The notes under the pieces are model-generated. The model was not told the origin of the DNA, did no database searches, and saw nothing but the letters and a program-made list of their open reading frames with translations. A stretch of 64,000 nt of DNA from Biomphalaria glabrata (lineage: Eukaryota; Mollusca; Gastropoda; Planorbidae), in contig NC_074713.1 of NCBI RefSeq assembly GCF_947242115.1, forward strand, positions 6,452,001 to 6,516,000, read 5' to 3'. A program made the position numbers and the translations under genes. Below are positions 1 through 10,321 of this stretch, in pieces. Every line of letters starts with the position of its first letter. The stretch's first letter is position 1.

Positions 1-827
1 TAAGAAATACAAATTAAGATCATTTCAGGCTAATTTGTTGGTTTATTGCACCTTGCCAAGTATATAGGGGTATTTCATACAGAAGAAAGAAGCTTTATTA
101 TTACTGCAACAAAATTTCAAAAACAGTCTAAAGAAACAAACAAATATTGCAATAATTGTGCAATGATCCAAACTTTCAAAAGCGATAAAATTAAAAGTGA
201 GGACACATCTGTCCATGGTTGACTTTATTTGCCTGAACTTTAAAATAAGTCTTGAAAGCAGTTTTACTCTTGATATCAAGAACAAAAGGGTGAGGAAAGT
301 CAACTCAGACCCAATCCACAATTTGAATCTTCCAAAAGTTTTGTTGCTAGCAAAAGGCAGTGAAAGTTACACATCTCCAAATGGGTCAAATCATACATCT
401 TGTACTGTTCCATTCTTCAGAAAGTCTTGAATCCACTGATAAGATATGTAGACATGTGCAATCATGATACGAAACATATTCATCATACAATATTGGTTTA
501 ACAAGAGCTACCATTCATTGTTCAGGTCAAAATTTGTGAAGGCCTAGAGACAAACATTCTAAGAATGTGTTACTGATAAACAATAGGCCTTTCATTACAG
601 CCTTCTTAACATAATAATGATCAATAAAAAAAAATAGAAATAAATAGTATGAAGAAATACACATGTTTTCTGCACAATTACTAAAACATACAATAGCAAG
701 AAAGAAAACCTCATGAGGAGAAATTATATGGAACATTGTTACAACTTCAGTCTGAGCTTAACTAATTATAACTTATGCCCAAGTCAATGCTATAATTAAT
801 GACCAGTATACCTGTGAATAGTTACAC
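1..827. other. 3' flank of ACTR10, probable 3' UTR and downstream DNA
   Basis: AT-rich sequence after the ACTR10 stop codon. Several minus-strand AATAAA strings (plus-strand tttatt near 41, 93 and 222) could serve as the poly(A) signal, but none is clearly favoured. I see no other gene and no repeat here; the short open frames on both strands have no recognisable content. Confidence 0.5.
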
Positions 828-3800
828 CTAAGATTTACTATTTTTGTCTTCCAGAAGGAAATCAGAGTCTATGCAACACCAGTCAGGTAGTTTTCCTTTC
901 TGTAGGTAGACATCTCTAGAGAGGGATTTGGAAGGCAATGTTTCCAGGGCACCCAGCAGAGCTCCTGAAAGACAAATGTATTCAATCTTATACCAGGTAC
1001 TTCTGAAGAATGAAGAACATTTCTAAAAAAAAAAAAATATTTTTTTTCTTCAATATTTTAAAATGTCTATCAAGCCAAGCTGCATTTATATTATGGAGTT
1101 GCTCCAACATAGGCCAGTGTTGTATCCTCTATCAGTAGCTTTAACCTCCACAATTGAATAGGACCAAAAGATGAATTTTGAAATAACATTATCATGAACC
1201 ATTAAGATTTTAGTTTAAAATGCCTAAAAAAATTTTTTTACTTAAATTAAAAAATATTATTTTACAGCCAGCTAGCCATCCTAGACTTTTAATACATTGA
1301 TTGTGTGAACACTACTCACCTCCTAACCAAGCAGTGTAATTTTCTTTGGCAGGTGCCTTGTGAAACAAAAACCTTTTAATTCCCAATTGCTGAGCGTAAC
1401 ATGGTTTCTTCAACAAGTGGCTTAACTCCAGCTGTAGCCGATGGTAAAAACCAGGCATCATAGAGGTACCACCAGTGACTAAAATATTGCTGGCCAAGTC
1501 TTTTCTTGTATCAATGGGACACTACAAACATGAAAGAAAAAATTGTTATTGCAGTCAATGGCATGGGCTGAAAGGCATGCAAGACAAAACTTGTGGAATA
1601 TTAGTTTATTTGTATGTGCAGATAATATGCAACAAAATAGATTTCAAAAAACATAGTAGAATGCTCTCAGAAAAAAGTAGACAGACCTGTTTAGAGCAGG
1701 ATGAAGGAAAAGGGAAATAGGATTTTCACTAGCGCTATCAAAATGATTTTTTTTAAATCTAAATTTGATAGACAACAAAAAAAAAAAACTGGCTTTTTTC
1801 TATGGAGACTGGTAGTAATTATTATAGGCAATTTTAGTTGAAGGTTAGGTTAGTCTGTTTAAGGTACAACAGTATGAATTAAGTAGATCATGGAATATGG
1901 TAACAATAATTATGTTGACAAGAAGGTAAACACAGTTTGAGGCTCAGACAGGTATGCAGTAGAGATGGAACATAACTGTCTGCAACAATTACAGATATAG
2001 GACAGGATCTGGACTGATATCTCCAGACCAAAAAAAATGTAAATAGACATGACAATAAAATCTTCTGAGTAATGCCAATAAATGCAAACATGTGGTTCAG
2101 CTTTTTATCCCAAGCTCATCAGACTTAAGCAATGAAAGCATACTGGTACACAACTTAAGCAATGAAAGCATACTGGTACACAACTTAAGCAATGAAAGCA
2201 TACTGGTACACAACTTAAGCAATGAAAGCATACTGGTACACAACTTAAGCAATGAAAGCATACTGGTACACAATAACAAAAGGAAGAGAAGCACATGAAA
2301 CAATGAGAAGATAACATCAAGGAAATAAAAAAGTAGAGAAAACTAAGCCAGAATATCACTTGTGGTACTGAAATGATTGAAAAGTTTCAGGGCAAGTAAA
2401 GGATGAATGAAAATAAAATAAGCTTGAAAAAAAAAGTTCCTAAAAAAGAAAAAAAACTGTAAAAAAACAAACAAAAAACAAAAATGAAATAGTCTGAGAC
2501 CCAATAAATGACCCAACACATTTGTCCTTACTGCAACAATAGCATCCATGAGAAGTGTAGCGATGGATGTCTCATCATTGTCTTGTTCAAACAAAACCTC
2601 ACAAGTATGTTCCCTGAGTAAAGACAAAACATTTTATTCAACAAATAAACAGAACAAATATTCAGGTTTCTCGTTACAGTGATGTTAGTAGATTTATAGC
2701 ATTTATATTTATTACTATGTGTATATAACTTATTCAAATACATTATAAAAAGTGGAAACAAAAAAAAAAGGGGAGGGGGGTGAGTAGACATAGTTTACTA
2801 AGTAATTCTGATCTAGTGGTTGCACGATTGCATATGTTTACTGACAAAATTTAACTAGCGAAAGAATAGAGAGGTCGTTGTGATGGCCACATGACACCCT
2901 CGTTAACCATAGGCCACAGAAACGGATGACCTTAATATCATCTGCATTTTGGACCACACTTTCTGAAAGGGAAACTCTAGAAAATAGAAGTCAGACAATG
3001 TAACCATCAGCATGTGAATACAAAGTAAGCATAATATAAAATAAAAAGATAACATACATTTAGGTCAGGAAAAAGTATACATACTGGTAAATAAAATCTT
3101 CTTAAAATAACTTGCTATTATCAAGTTTGATAAAAAAAAAAAGGAAATCTTAATTTTTTTCTATCATTTATCAAGGCCTGGCTATTCCCCAATGCAACCG
3201 GAAACAGCAGATTGGTTGGACCAAGAGCAGACGGAAGCAACAAAGTTGCTAAACTGGAAGGAGTCTTAAGCCCTCTAAAATACGAGAAATGAATGGAGGA
3301 CTTTCCTGCCTACAAGCCCAGAGAAGAAAACTACCCCACTGGAGAAGGCAATGGCATGCATAGAAAACCCAGAAGGAAAACATAAGGTATGTGTGGTGAT
3401 GCTGTGGATTTTATCCCATTGTGGTATCTGAGGCAACAAAAGAACTGACAGTTTGGCAAAGCTAGGAACACAAACTTATGAGAGAGCAAGGATTTGTGAA
3501 TGGAACAAGTCTGAATGGTATGATAGCTGGGACCATTCTAACACAGGACAGGAAGTCTGGAAGTTTCTAAAATGCCTAAACATAAAAGACAAGTGGTGGC
3601 AGCTAGACAAAAAGAATCAAAATTTTTTTGGCATGTTTTTGCACCGGACACTACCCAATAGGAGCTTCTACGATTTAAGAGAATCACAATTCCCAGATGA
3701 TACTACTACATGGAAATCAAACAACAGAACACATCCTGAAGGAGTGCAGGGTGCTCAGAACAAATTCAAAGGTACAACTGGTCTTTTAAACAATAAAACT

Positions 3801-6800
3801 GGTTAATGTGGAGATCTTGCCCTGTATGAAGACAAGCAAACCATACAGAACACTGCCAGATACCTTGAGCGTGCTACAAGAGAGCATTCTTAGCAAAAGG
3901 CGTTAGTGCACGGAGGTTTACAGATCAGCTATCTACAGTTACCTTATTCTTCCACTAATATTGAGCACACTACCGCCATCTATCTGATAGTCTGTGTCAG
4001 GAGGAGGTGGTGGCAACTGAAAGAGAAATCACAGACATACACTTATGAAATACAAAATCAACAATGATGTTACAAAAAAAAAAAAAAAGAAAACTTAAAA
4101 AAAAATAAACAAATAAAATAAAACTTTAAAAAAAAAAAAAAAAAGAAAACAAAACTTTAAAAAAAAAAAAACTACCTTGTTAGCATGTCCCCCTCGCATG
4201 GTGACTTCCTGAATTTGCTGCCCTCGTGAGTATTCAGTCACAAAACAGCAGCATACTGGCAGTATTTAAAAAGAAATGGCATTTTATAATTGAGTCTTAT
4301 CATATTTTTCATATATTGCTACATTCTTCTCTATCAGGCCTTCTGTAAACACTGCCCAACAACACAACACATCTAAAACAAGACAACAAGAGCTTCAATA
4401 AACAAGGTGGCGGTTTATTTACAATTACATCAACAACAGCCAATAAACACAATTGGCTACATTAAACACAACAGAACTGCCTAACTAATCGCTACAAGTC
4501 TCTCTAGCTCGTACAGCTACATTTTCGAGGATCACAAGGAACCACAGTCCTTATGCCTTGCTGTTCTGGACTCAACTGTCCTTTTTAAACACTTTGTCTC
4601 TTGTCTGTAGAGGCTTTTTGGTCACATGACCATAACATTGGTCATATTGCGTGCATTAGCAGTAATGTCCCTTGTTCAACAGCCCTTGACCTGTGTGATT
4701 GGCCTGAATCATGTGTGTCAGTAGGCCGCACACACATTAACCCTTTTAGTCCACCACTAGGGTTATAACAATATCATAACATATATAATAATTCATCAGT
4801 CTCTCCCCAAAGCAACACTTTAATAAACAAATCTCTGAATGGTCTGCCCTACCTTTAATATCCTCAAGTAGTTCATCTGTTAAAATATCTTTTTTGGAGG
4901 GAGAGAAAGAAAGGTCAATTTATATAAATTATTCATATTAATTTTTACATTATCCTATGGCAAACAAACTAAAAGGGTACCCCGACAAAATAGCGCAAAC
5001 AAAATATATTTTAGTCATTTTGCAAGCAATACTTTAGATATCGTAAAATATGAATAGACAATATTTTTTGTTTTATTCTTAACATTATTTTTCTGTCATT
5101 TTTTAGGAAACACATTAGATATCTTGAAACATAAATATGCAAACAGTAAGAAAAAATTATAATAAGCTATATTGAATAATTTCAAAATATTTCATTTATT
5201 TACATGTCAAAAGTTTACTTTGAAAACAGGCAAATATACTTGTCAGATTTATATACACACACAAACTTTAACAAAGTTAAATTGTAGGAAATGTCATGTA
5301 GAAATTCAATCACGGCTTGAACGGGGTCACCACTTTTCAAAATCCTATTTTTAGCAAGTTATGCATTTTAAACATTGGTGAAAAAGGGGGAATGATATAA
5401 AATGTAAAGTACTCTCGTTCTCTGCAAATATGGCATACTTTCAGATCTATTAAAATTGAAAAAAATAAAGACATCAACAAAAATGATGCCCAAGACATTA
5501 AATTACTAATAATCCGGTTCTTTATTACACATCATATAGTCCGCGCTATTTTGTTGGGAAATTTTCTCTCTATTTTGTCAGTGCTATTTTATCACGAAAT
5601 TTCGGGCTACTTTGTCAGCGCTATTCTCTCGAGTCACCAACTAAAAGTGTGATGATTGATTAGAATATTTCAGATGAAAATTGTCTGCTACCTGGCATAC
5701 TGGCAACAGGCTGATGTTTTTGTTCAGGGGTGCTCACTGTGCCATGTTCTAACAACTGAGATTTGATGCGACTGAAAATAACAGTTATCAATATTTTATA
5801 TATTACCTATCACAGGGTAATTTTTGTTTTTAAATAAACATAATTGGCTTTTAAGATTAAATCATATTACTTCATCTTTAGACATTTCTTTAAAAGATTT
5901 ACCTATGTATAGCTTTACTTGCTAATGGAATGGTTCTCCAACCTTTCAAAATAGGAATCCCTTCATAGACCTTAAATTGTTAAGGAAAATTTTCCTTTAG
6001 TATATGGTAATTAAAATTTTCCCCAAAATTTTTATCTAACATCAGGGAAAAAAAAAGGATACAGGAACCACAAAACTCTCCTGATAGCCAACATCCAGTA
6101 CGAGGCCAGTCTTTGTTCCAAGAGTCATGAGAGACAATAGGTGGCTAGGGGCAAATAAAATGGATGCCACCTGAAATTGGTGTGAAAAAAAAATCAAAAA
6201 TCTAATCTCTAATGAAGATATAATCAAAGTTTACTTCAATGACAGACAAGGAAACGTTAACTAAATTCACTAACATTACACTAGTAGAAAATAAGATTAC
6301 AGTTTCATTTAAAAAAAAAAAAGCATGAATGGTGTACCTCAAAATGTTTAAACAGAACCCGAGCTAATGTGTCCCTGAAGTCTGTGGGACAAAGAAGTGA
6401 TTCAATGACAACGACTCTTCTATCTTTAGGGGTCACAAGTAGATATCTGGACAATACAAGCAATATATGAACTACTTGAAATATACAGACTGATACTAAA
6501 TTTTACTTTTAAATCATAACAAAATCATCTTTTTTTTTTGTTGTAAAATTATCTTATCATCTCATCTCTGCCTGTGGTCCCTTCTGGGGTATAGGCTACC
6601 AACTAGCTTCCTCCAGGCATCCCAGTTCTGGGAGAGTCTCTACAACTGTCCGCTTCCAAATCGCGGCGCCATGTATTCCTGAGCTGTCCCCTCTTCCACT
6701 TTCTTTGGGGGTTCCAGGTTAGGGCTTGCCTTGTTATGTTGAATGCAGGCTTGCGAAAGGTGTGACCTTTCCATCTCCAGAGTCTCTGAAAGATATTTAC

Positions 6801-9744
6801 TTCAATGGGCTGCTGCTATGTTCTTTGCCACAGTTCCTCATTTGAGATCTTGTCTGGCCAGCGTATCACAAGAATCTTCCTAAGGCAGGTATTGATGAAT
6901 ACCTGGATTTTTTTCATGGTGGTGATGGTGGTTCTCCATGTCTCTGCTCCATAAAGTAGTATTGGCTTAACAATTTTGTTAAAGAGCCTGAGCTTGGTGG
7001 TGGTGCTTATTTCCCTAGATCCCCAGGTGTTCTTAAGCTGATGGAAGGCTGCTCGAGCTTTACCAATGCGGGTTCTGACATCAGCATCTGGTCCTCCATG
7101 GTGGTCTAGGATACTGCCGAGATAGGTGAAGCTTTCCGCCTCTTCCAGCAGTTTTAAGAAAATTCTCATAGGTAAAAAAAAATAATTAAAAATTAAATAA
7201 ACTGTTACTAAACCTGAAATTTCATCTATATATGTATTAAAGTTAATAGCATTTTATTAAGTTGCGACAATACAAATGATTATCAGATTGCTAAGTTGGA
7301 ATACCCGGAAAATAAATTAATTGCATTTGAGATGCTTTTAGTCGAGTCAAAGACCATGGCTCCTCTTGTTGAGCTTTTCCCCCTGTGGCATTCTTTGCAT
7401 AGTACCGATACATCACATGTGAAAGTAGGAGGAGGTGGTATTGTATGAGGGTGATGAATTTGTTCTTTAATGTTGAGGAGATCCATAAAAGCAGGTATCT
7501 CAATGTTTGTTTCGCCATTAAATAGGAGATGAAAAAATATCATCTAGATAAAAATTCTTGTTCAAGCGTTGTAAATATGTAAATAAGTTAGCACTTGCCT
7601 ACTGATTAAAGTGTACAGAAGCTCTTTCAAGTGCTCGTACAGTTCATCTGTACTGCTGTAATCCCAGATTTTGGAGGTCTGTGAAAGCAAGAACAGAATA
7701 AGATAAGATGCACACATAATCACAGCAGAAAAGAGAATTTATAAAAGTTTTTTTTACTCTTTCCAGACATTGTCTTGTAAGCAGAACATTCAAATCTTAA
7801 AACTGTTATATATGAGAGTACTATTGGTACAAGATACATGGGGAGGATTATAATAAAATATGTTTGTTTGTTTGCAAGAATATTTTTAACATTAACAAAA
7901 ATTAAGTTACATTCAATACGCAGAGATACTTTTAGTCACGGCTCTTCTTGTAGAGCATTTCCCCCTGCGACATTCTCTGCACAGTACTGGTACCTCACAC
8001 GTGAAAGTAGGAGCAGGACAGTCAATGTATATATATATAATATATAAATATATTCTTATATATTATTACCTTTTGTTCCTAGATCATTAATAATCGTACT
8101 AATCCCATTTACAGTTCCCAACATACATTATGCCAGGTACCAATTAAAACAGTAATATCATAAATACAATTATAACTAATGTTTTTATGTAATTAAAACT
8201 TTTAAAAGTTGTAAATGGTTTTATTTATTTTTTATTTTCTTTTGCATTAAGTTAGCACCTGTTGGTTCCTTGGATTTTTGGTCTCACTTGGTATAATACA
8301 ACGAGGTCCAGTGTCCCCAGCCAAGCCACACCTGAATCACAAAATGCTAAAGTAACTAACACAAAAAAAAAATGATGTTTACTTCACAAATTATTCAACA
8401 TGAGTTACATAAAAATCTTTTTAGTCAATATCTAGACCTATATTTTATTAGTAATAACTACATCTAGATATGTCTACTCTAATTATCTAATATTTTATTA
8501 ATTTTGTGACCCTGCCATGCACACCGCAATCCAAGTACCCATACAAGTAAACGACTCCTATTTGAGTAAATCTCTAAGGAAGAATCCAAACTTGAAGCAA
8601 GTTACTACCTGAATCATCTTTTTGAGGTAACGTCTGTATTTTATAAGATAAGAAACCTCTACTGTTTTGTGGTGAATATGTTTCTTTTGGGGCATTTTTA
8701 CAAAACGCGCTAAGAAAGTGGCAGTGTTATTGCCCTTCCATGCGACTATGCACACCCCCATCCAAGTAGTGCATTCTGCGCACTTTTAGAGACAAGACTG
8801 AGTAGGCATGTTGACATTAAAGAGTTAACGTAGTTCCGCCCAAGTCAAGAGCCCATGAAGAAGCTATATATATATATATTTAATATATACTCAAGACTCA
8901 AGGTAGACATTGTTATTGTGTTTGTGAAGTCCCTTGAATAAACGACTGTAGATCTATATGTTGAGTGGCTTCCCATAAATAAGCCTTATCATAAGGTTTA
9001 TTTATAATAAATGGGAGGCGATAAATAAGTTAATATATTATTACATTGAACACCTAGATCTAGATCTATATTATAGCATATGGACTTAGCCAACCAAAAA
9101 ATATAGTCTTAACCCTAGGAAGAGGTAAAAAGTAAAGTCATCCTGGTAACATAGAAAAAAACAACAAACTGACTTAAACTTAGACATTTGAAATTCTTTT
9201 TTCTTACATAAAAAGACAACTAGATCTATATAGATCTAAATTGCCTAAGACTAAATGGAAGGAAATTGGGTCAGAATCATTGGAAAATGGACAAGCACAT
9301 TATTTATACAGCACGCTAGTTTCATATTATATCTAACGACTAAATATCAAAATAAAGATTTAATGACCACACAAACAGTGAGTGTCCGAATTCATGTAAT
9401 GTCCGGATTAAATAGATCTAAAAACTACTCTAGTCAACTCTAGTGACTAGTGAGTGTCTCTAGTGACTAGTCTAAACTAAAACTCTAATTTTAATTAAAA
9501 ATAGAGACATTATTTAATCATTATTACTAGAGTTTAGATAGATCTATTTAATCTAATTATATCTATTAATTATTATTATTATAATTTTTATAGAGTCTAT
9601 TTAACTATTAATCTATTTAATCTTATCTAGACATCTAGATTTAGAATTTTAGAACTTTATATAAACTTACTTTGTATAAGCACTTCCAATATCAAGAATA
9701 ATTATCCTGGGTTCATCCCCTAGAAGGCCTTCAAAATGTGGCAT
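828..9744 (-). CDS. ACTR10: Actin-related protein 10 (Arp11), dynactin pointed-end subunit; 13 exons, complete
   Basis: Exons in coding order: 9671-9744, 8259-8331, 7599-7678, 6338-6446, 6063-6170, 5903-5970, 5692-5771, 4853-4876, 4176-4255, 3943-4016, 2532-2613, 1320-1521, 828-964. Together they give an uninterrupted 396-codon frame; human ACTR10 has 417 residues. The start [20 protein letters not shown] matches the family's first actin beta strand. Later landmarks are [13 protein letters not shown] (exon 4), [20 protein letters not shown] (exon 5), [10 protein letters not shown] (exon 10), [18 protein letters not shown] (exon 11) and [16 protein letters not shown] with AWLGG (exon 12). In the known family this protein caps the pointed end of the dynactin filament, which links dynein to cargo. 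All exons join in phase. One intron (6447-7598) uses a GC donor, and exon 8 is only 24 nt. Introns carry LINE, SINE, MITE and LTR-like debris. The gene is divergent from the calmodulin-like gene. The assignment rests on remembered family sequence. Confidence 0.96.
2123..2272. repeat. 30-bp tandem repeat, five perfect copies
   Basis: Five head-to-tail copies of a 30-bp unit beginning acttaagcaatgaaagc lie in the ACTR10 intron between exons 12 and 11. The unit length is divisible by three, so one frame stays open on each strand. That explains the short repetitive open frames here, and I do not regard them as genes. Perfect identity of the copies suggests recent expansion. Confidence 0.95.
2868..2965 (+). 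repeat. SINE family A, 3' part
   Basis: Matches the tail of the tRNA-derived SINE seen whole at 13176-13415: 'gtcgttgtgatggccacatgac' style sequence, then 'ggccacagaaacggatgacc' and 'atcatctgc'. The tRNA-like head is missing. It lies in the ACTR10 intron between exons 11 and 10. Confidence 0.75.
3170..3920 (+). mobile_element. LINE fragment with RNase H region (I/Jockey-like), antisense in ACTR10 intron
   Basis: The plus strand reads [18 protein letters not shown], the end of a LINE-encoded RNase H domain (the S/P-H-C-G-I...N-x-x-A-D type motif). It continues through a 117-codon frame at 3453-3806, containing [13 protein letters not shown], into a degraded 3' part ([20 protein letters not shown]). 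Frame changes and an internal stop show that it is dead. No reverse transcriptase portion remains. It is unrelated to the host gene. Confidence 0.75.
4344..4781 (-). mobile_element. Possible solo LTR fossil
   Basis: A 438-bp block that is richer in GC than its surroundings and has TG...CA style ends on either strand. Read on the minus strand it has a TATA-like tttaaaa stretch mid-way and AATAAA strings near its far end, which is the layout of an LTR. I see no matching target duplication and no second copy in the window, so the identification is tentative. It lies in the ACTR10 intron between exons 9 and 8. Confidence 0.35.
4975..5638. mobile_element. Unclassified 664-bp non-autonomous DNA element with TIRs and 8-bp target duplication
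   Basis: The ends GGGTACCCCGACAAAATAGCGC (left, first 22 bp) and GGTGACTCGAGAGAATAGCGC (right, complemented) form imperfect terminal inverted repeats. The block is flanked on both sides by AACTAAAA (4967-4974 and 5639-5646), an 8-bp direct duplication. The interior is AT-rich and has no coding potential; the motif 'gctattttgtc' recurs near the right end. An 8-bp duplication is typical of hAT-like transposases, but the termini do not match the common hAT consensus that I know. It lies in the ACTR10 intron between exons 8 and 7. Confidence 0.65.
6550..7170 (-). mobile_element. LINE 3' fragment (RTE-like endonuclease/RT family)
   Basis: The minus-strand frame reads [20 protein letters not shown], then [34 protein letters not shown] and [20 protein letters not shown]. 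This is the post-RT region common in invertebrate RTE-like LINEs. The reading continues brokenly to about 6555, where [17 protein letters not shown] is the usual C-terminus. The RT catalytic core is absent. It sits in the GC-AG intron of ACTR10 (6447-7598), in the same orientation as the host gene. The 60.8-61.1 kb fragment belongs to the same lineage. Confidence 0.85.
7337..7434. repeat. Unclassified dispersed repeat, copy 1
   Basis: About 95 bp (tttagtcgagtcaaagacc... cacatgtgaaagtaggag) is shared with 7930-8015 at roughly 80 percent identity by eye. Both copies are in the same orientation, in neighbouring ACTR10 introns. On the minus strand both can be read as a cysteine-containing peptide ([15 protein letters not shown] versus [15 protein letters not shown]), so it may be a transposon coding remnant. 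I do not recognise the family. Confidence 0.55.
7930..8015. repeat. Unclassified dispersed repeat, copy 2
   Basis: Second copy of the repeat at 7337-7434, with the conserved core 'gagcatttccccctgcg' and 'cacgtgaaagtaggag'. It is followed by a TA-rich run near 8028-8050. Confidence 0.55.
8608..8656 (+). repeat. LINE tail fragment (same family as 10829-12086)
   Basis: The string 'atcatctttttgaggtaacgtctgtattttataagataag' (here described by its ends) is the 3' UTR tail of the LINE at 10829-12086. Only the tail is present. It lies in the first intron of ACTR10. Confidence 0.6.
8860..9670. repeat. AT-rich low-complexity DNA with ctagatct strings, ACTR10 intron 1
   Basis: From a TA run near 8863 to the end of exon 1 the sequence is very AT-rich and is dominated by overlapping 'tctagatct' words. 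No exon, RNA gene or transposon end is recognisable. The same composition continues through 9745-10800. Confidence 0.6.
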
Positions 9745-10321
9745 TTTTGTGTAGAAAAAATGATCTAGATCTAGACTCTATAGATAGATCTAGAGTCGTA
9801 GACTAGTTCAACCTGTATGTGTTATTAAATTTTCTATCTCCATATAATAATATATTTCGGAAATCAGATCTTTATTATTATTTGCATGTATCACTTCCGG
9901 AAAATAAAAAATATCGCGTATTTAAATCTATTTTAGATTTCAGCTCTATTCTATTACAGAAAAGAATATAGATCTAGATGTACATTATTAAAGTCTACAT
10001 GTAATAAAATGAGTATATGTTTATACTAGCATGGAATCTATGCAGATTTAGTTCTAGAACTCTAGACTCTAGATCAATAATCTATATTATTATTAACATA
10101 TAATTTTAAAAAATGTTTTAGTCTCTAGAGAACTCAATATTCGATCAAAACATGAAGAAGAAAAAAATATTGTTTGCGAAACTGGTTCCACACTTCCTCA
10201 ATGTGACGTCATACAGGTGTTATGTGCTCTGGTTTTGGTACACACCTATTTCGTGACCCAGCCTTAGATAAGCTTACTTTTCTTCGGGTCTTCAGACTTT
10301 ATCGGAATTTTAGCTCATAAA
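9745..10321. promoter_or_regulatory. Divergent promoter region between ACTR10 and the calmodulin-like gene
   Basis: The start codons of two head-to-head genes are separated by 577 bp. The interval is AT-rich apart from a more complex patch at about 10180-10310, which carries the CRE at 10204-10211 and an ETS-like 'acttcctc'. I infer that transcription of the plus-strand gene starts inside or just after this patch. A shared promoter is an inference from geometry only; no start site can be read from sequence. Confidence 0.5.
10204..10211. promoter_or_regulatory. Full CRE palindrome TGACGTCA
   Basis: A perfect 8-bp cAMP response element (the CREB/ATF consensus). It lies 110 bp upstream of the proposed ATG of the calmodulin-like gene and 460 bp from the ACTR10 ATG. 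Perfect CREs are uncommon by chance in DNA this AT-rich. Function is inferred. Confidence 0.5.

Noticed and set aside
2123-2272. Regular 30-bp repeats as a CRISPR-like array
   Set aside because: Copies are contiguous with no spacers, in a eukaryotic intron; it is a minisatellite.
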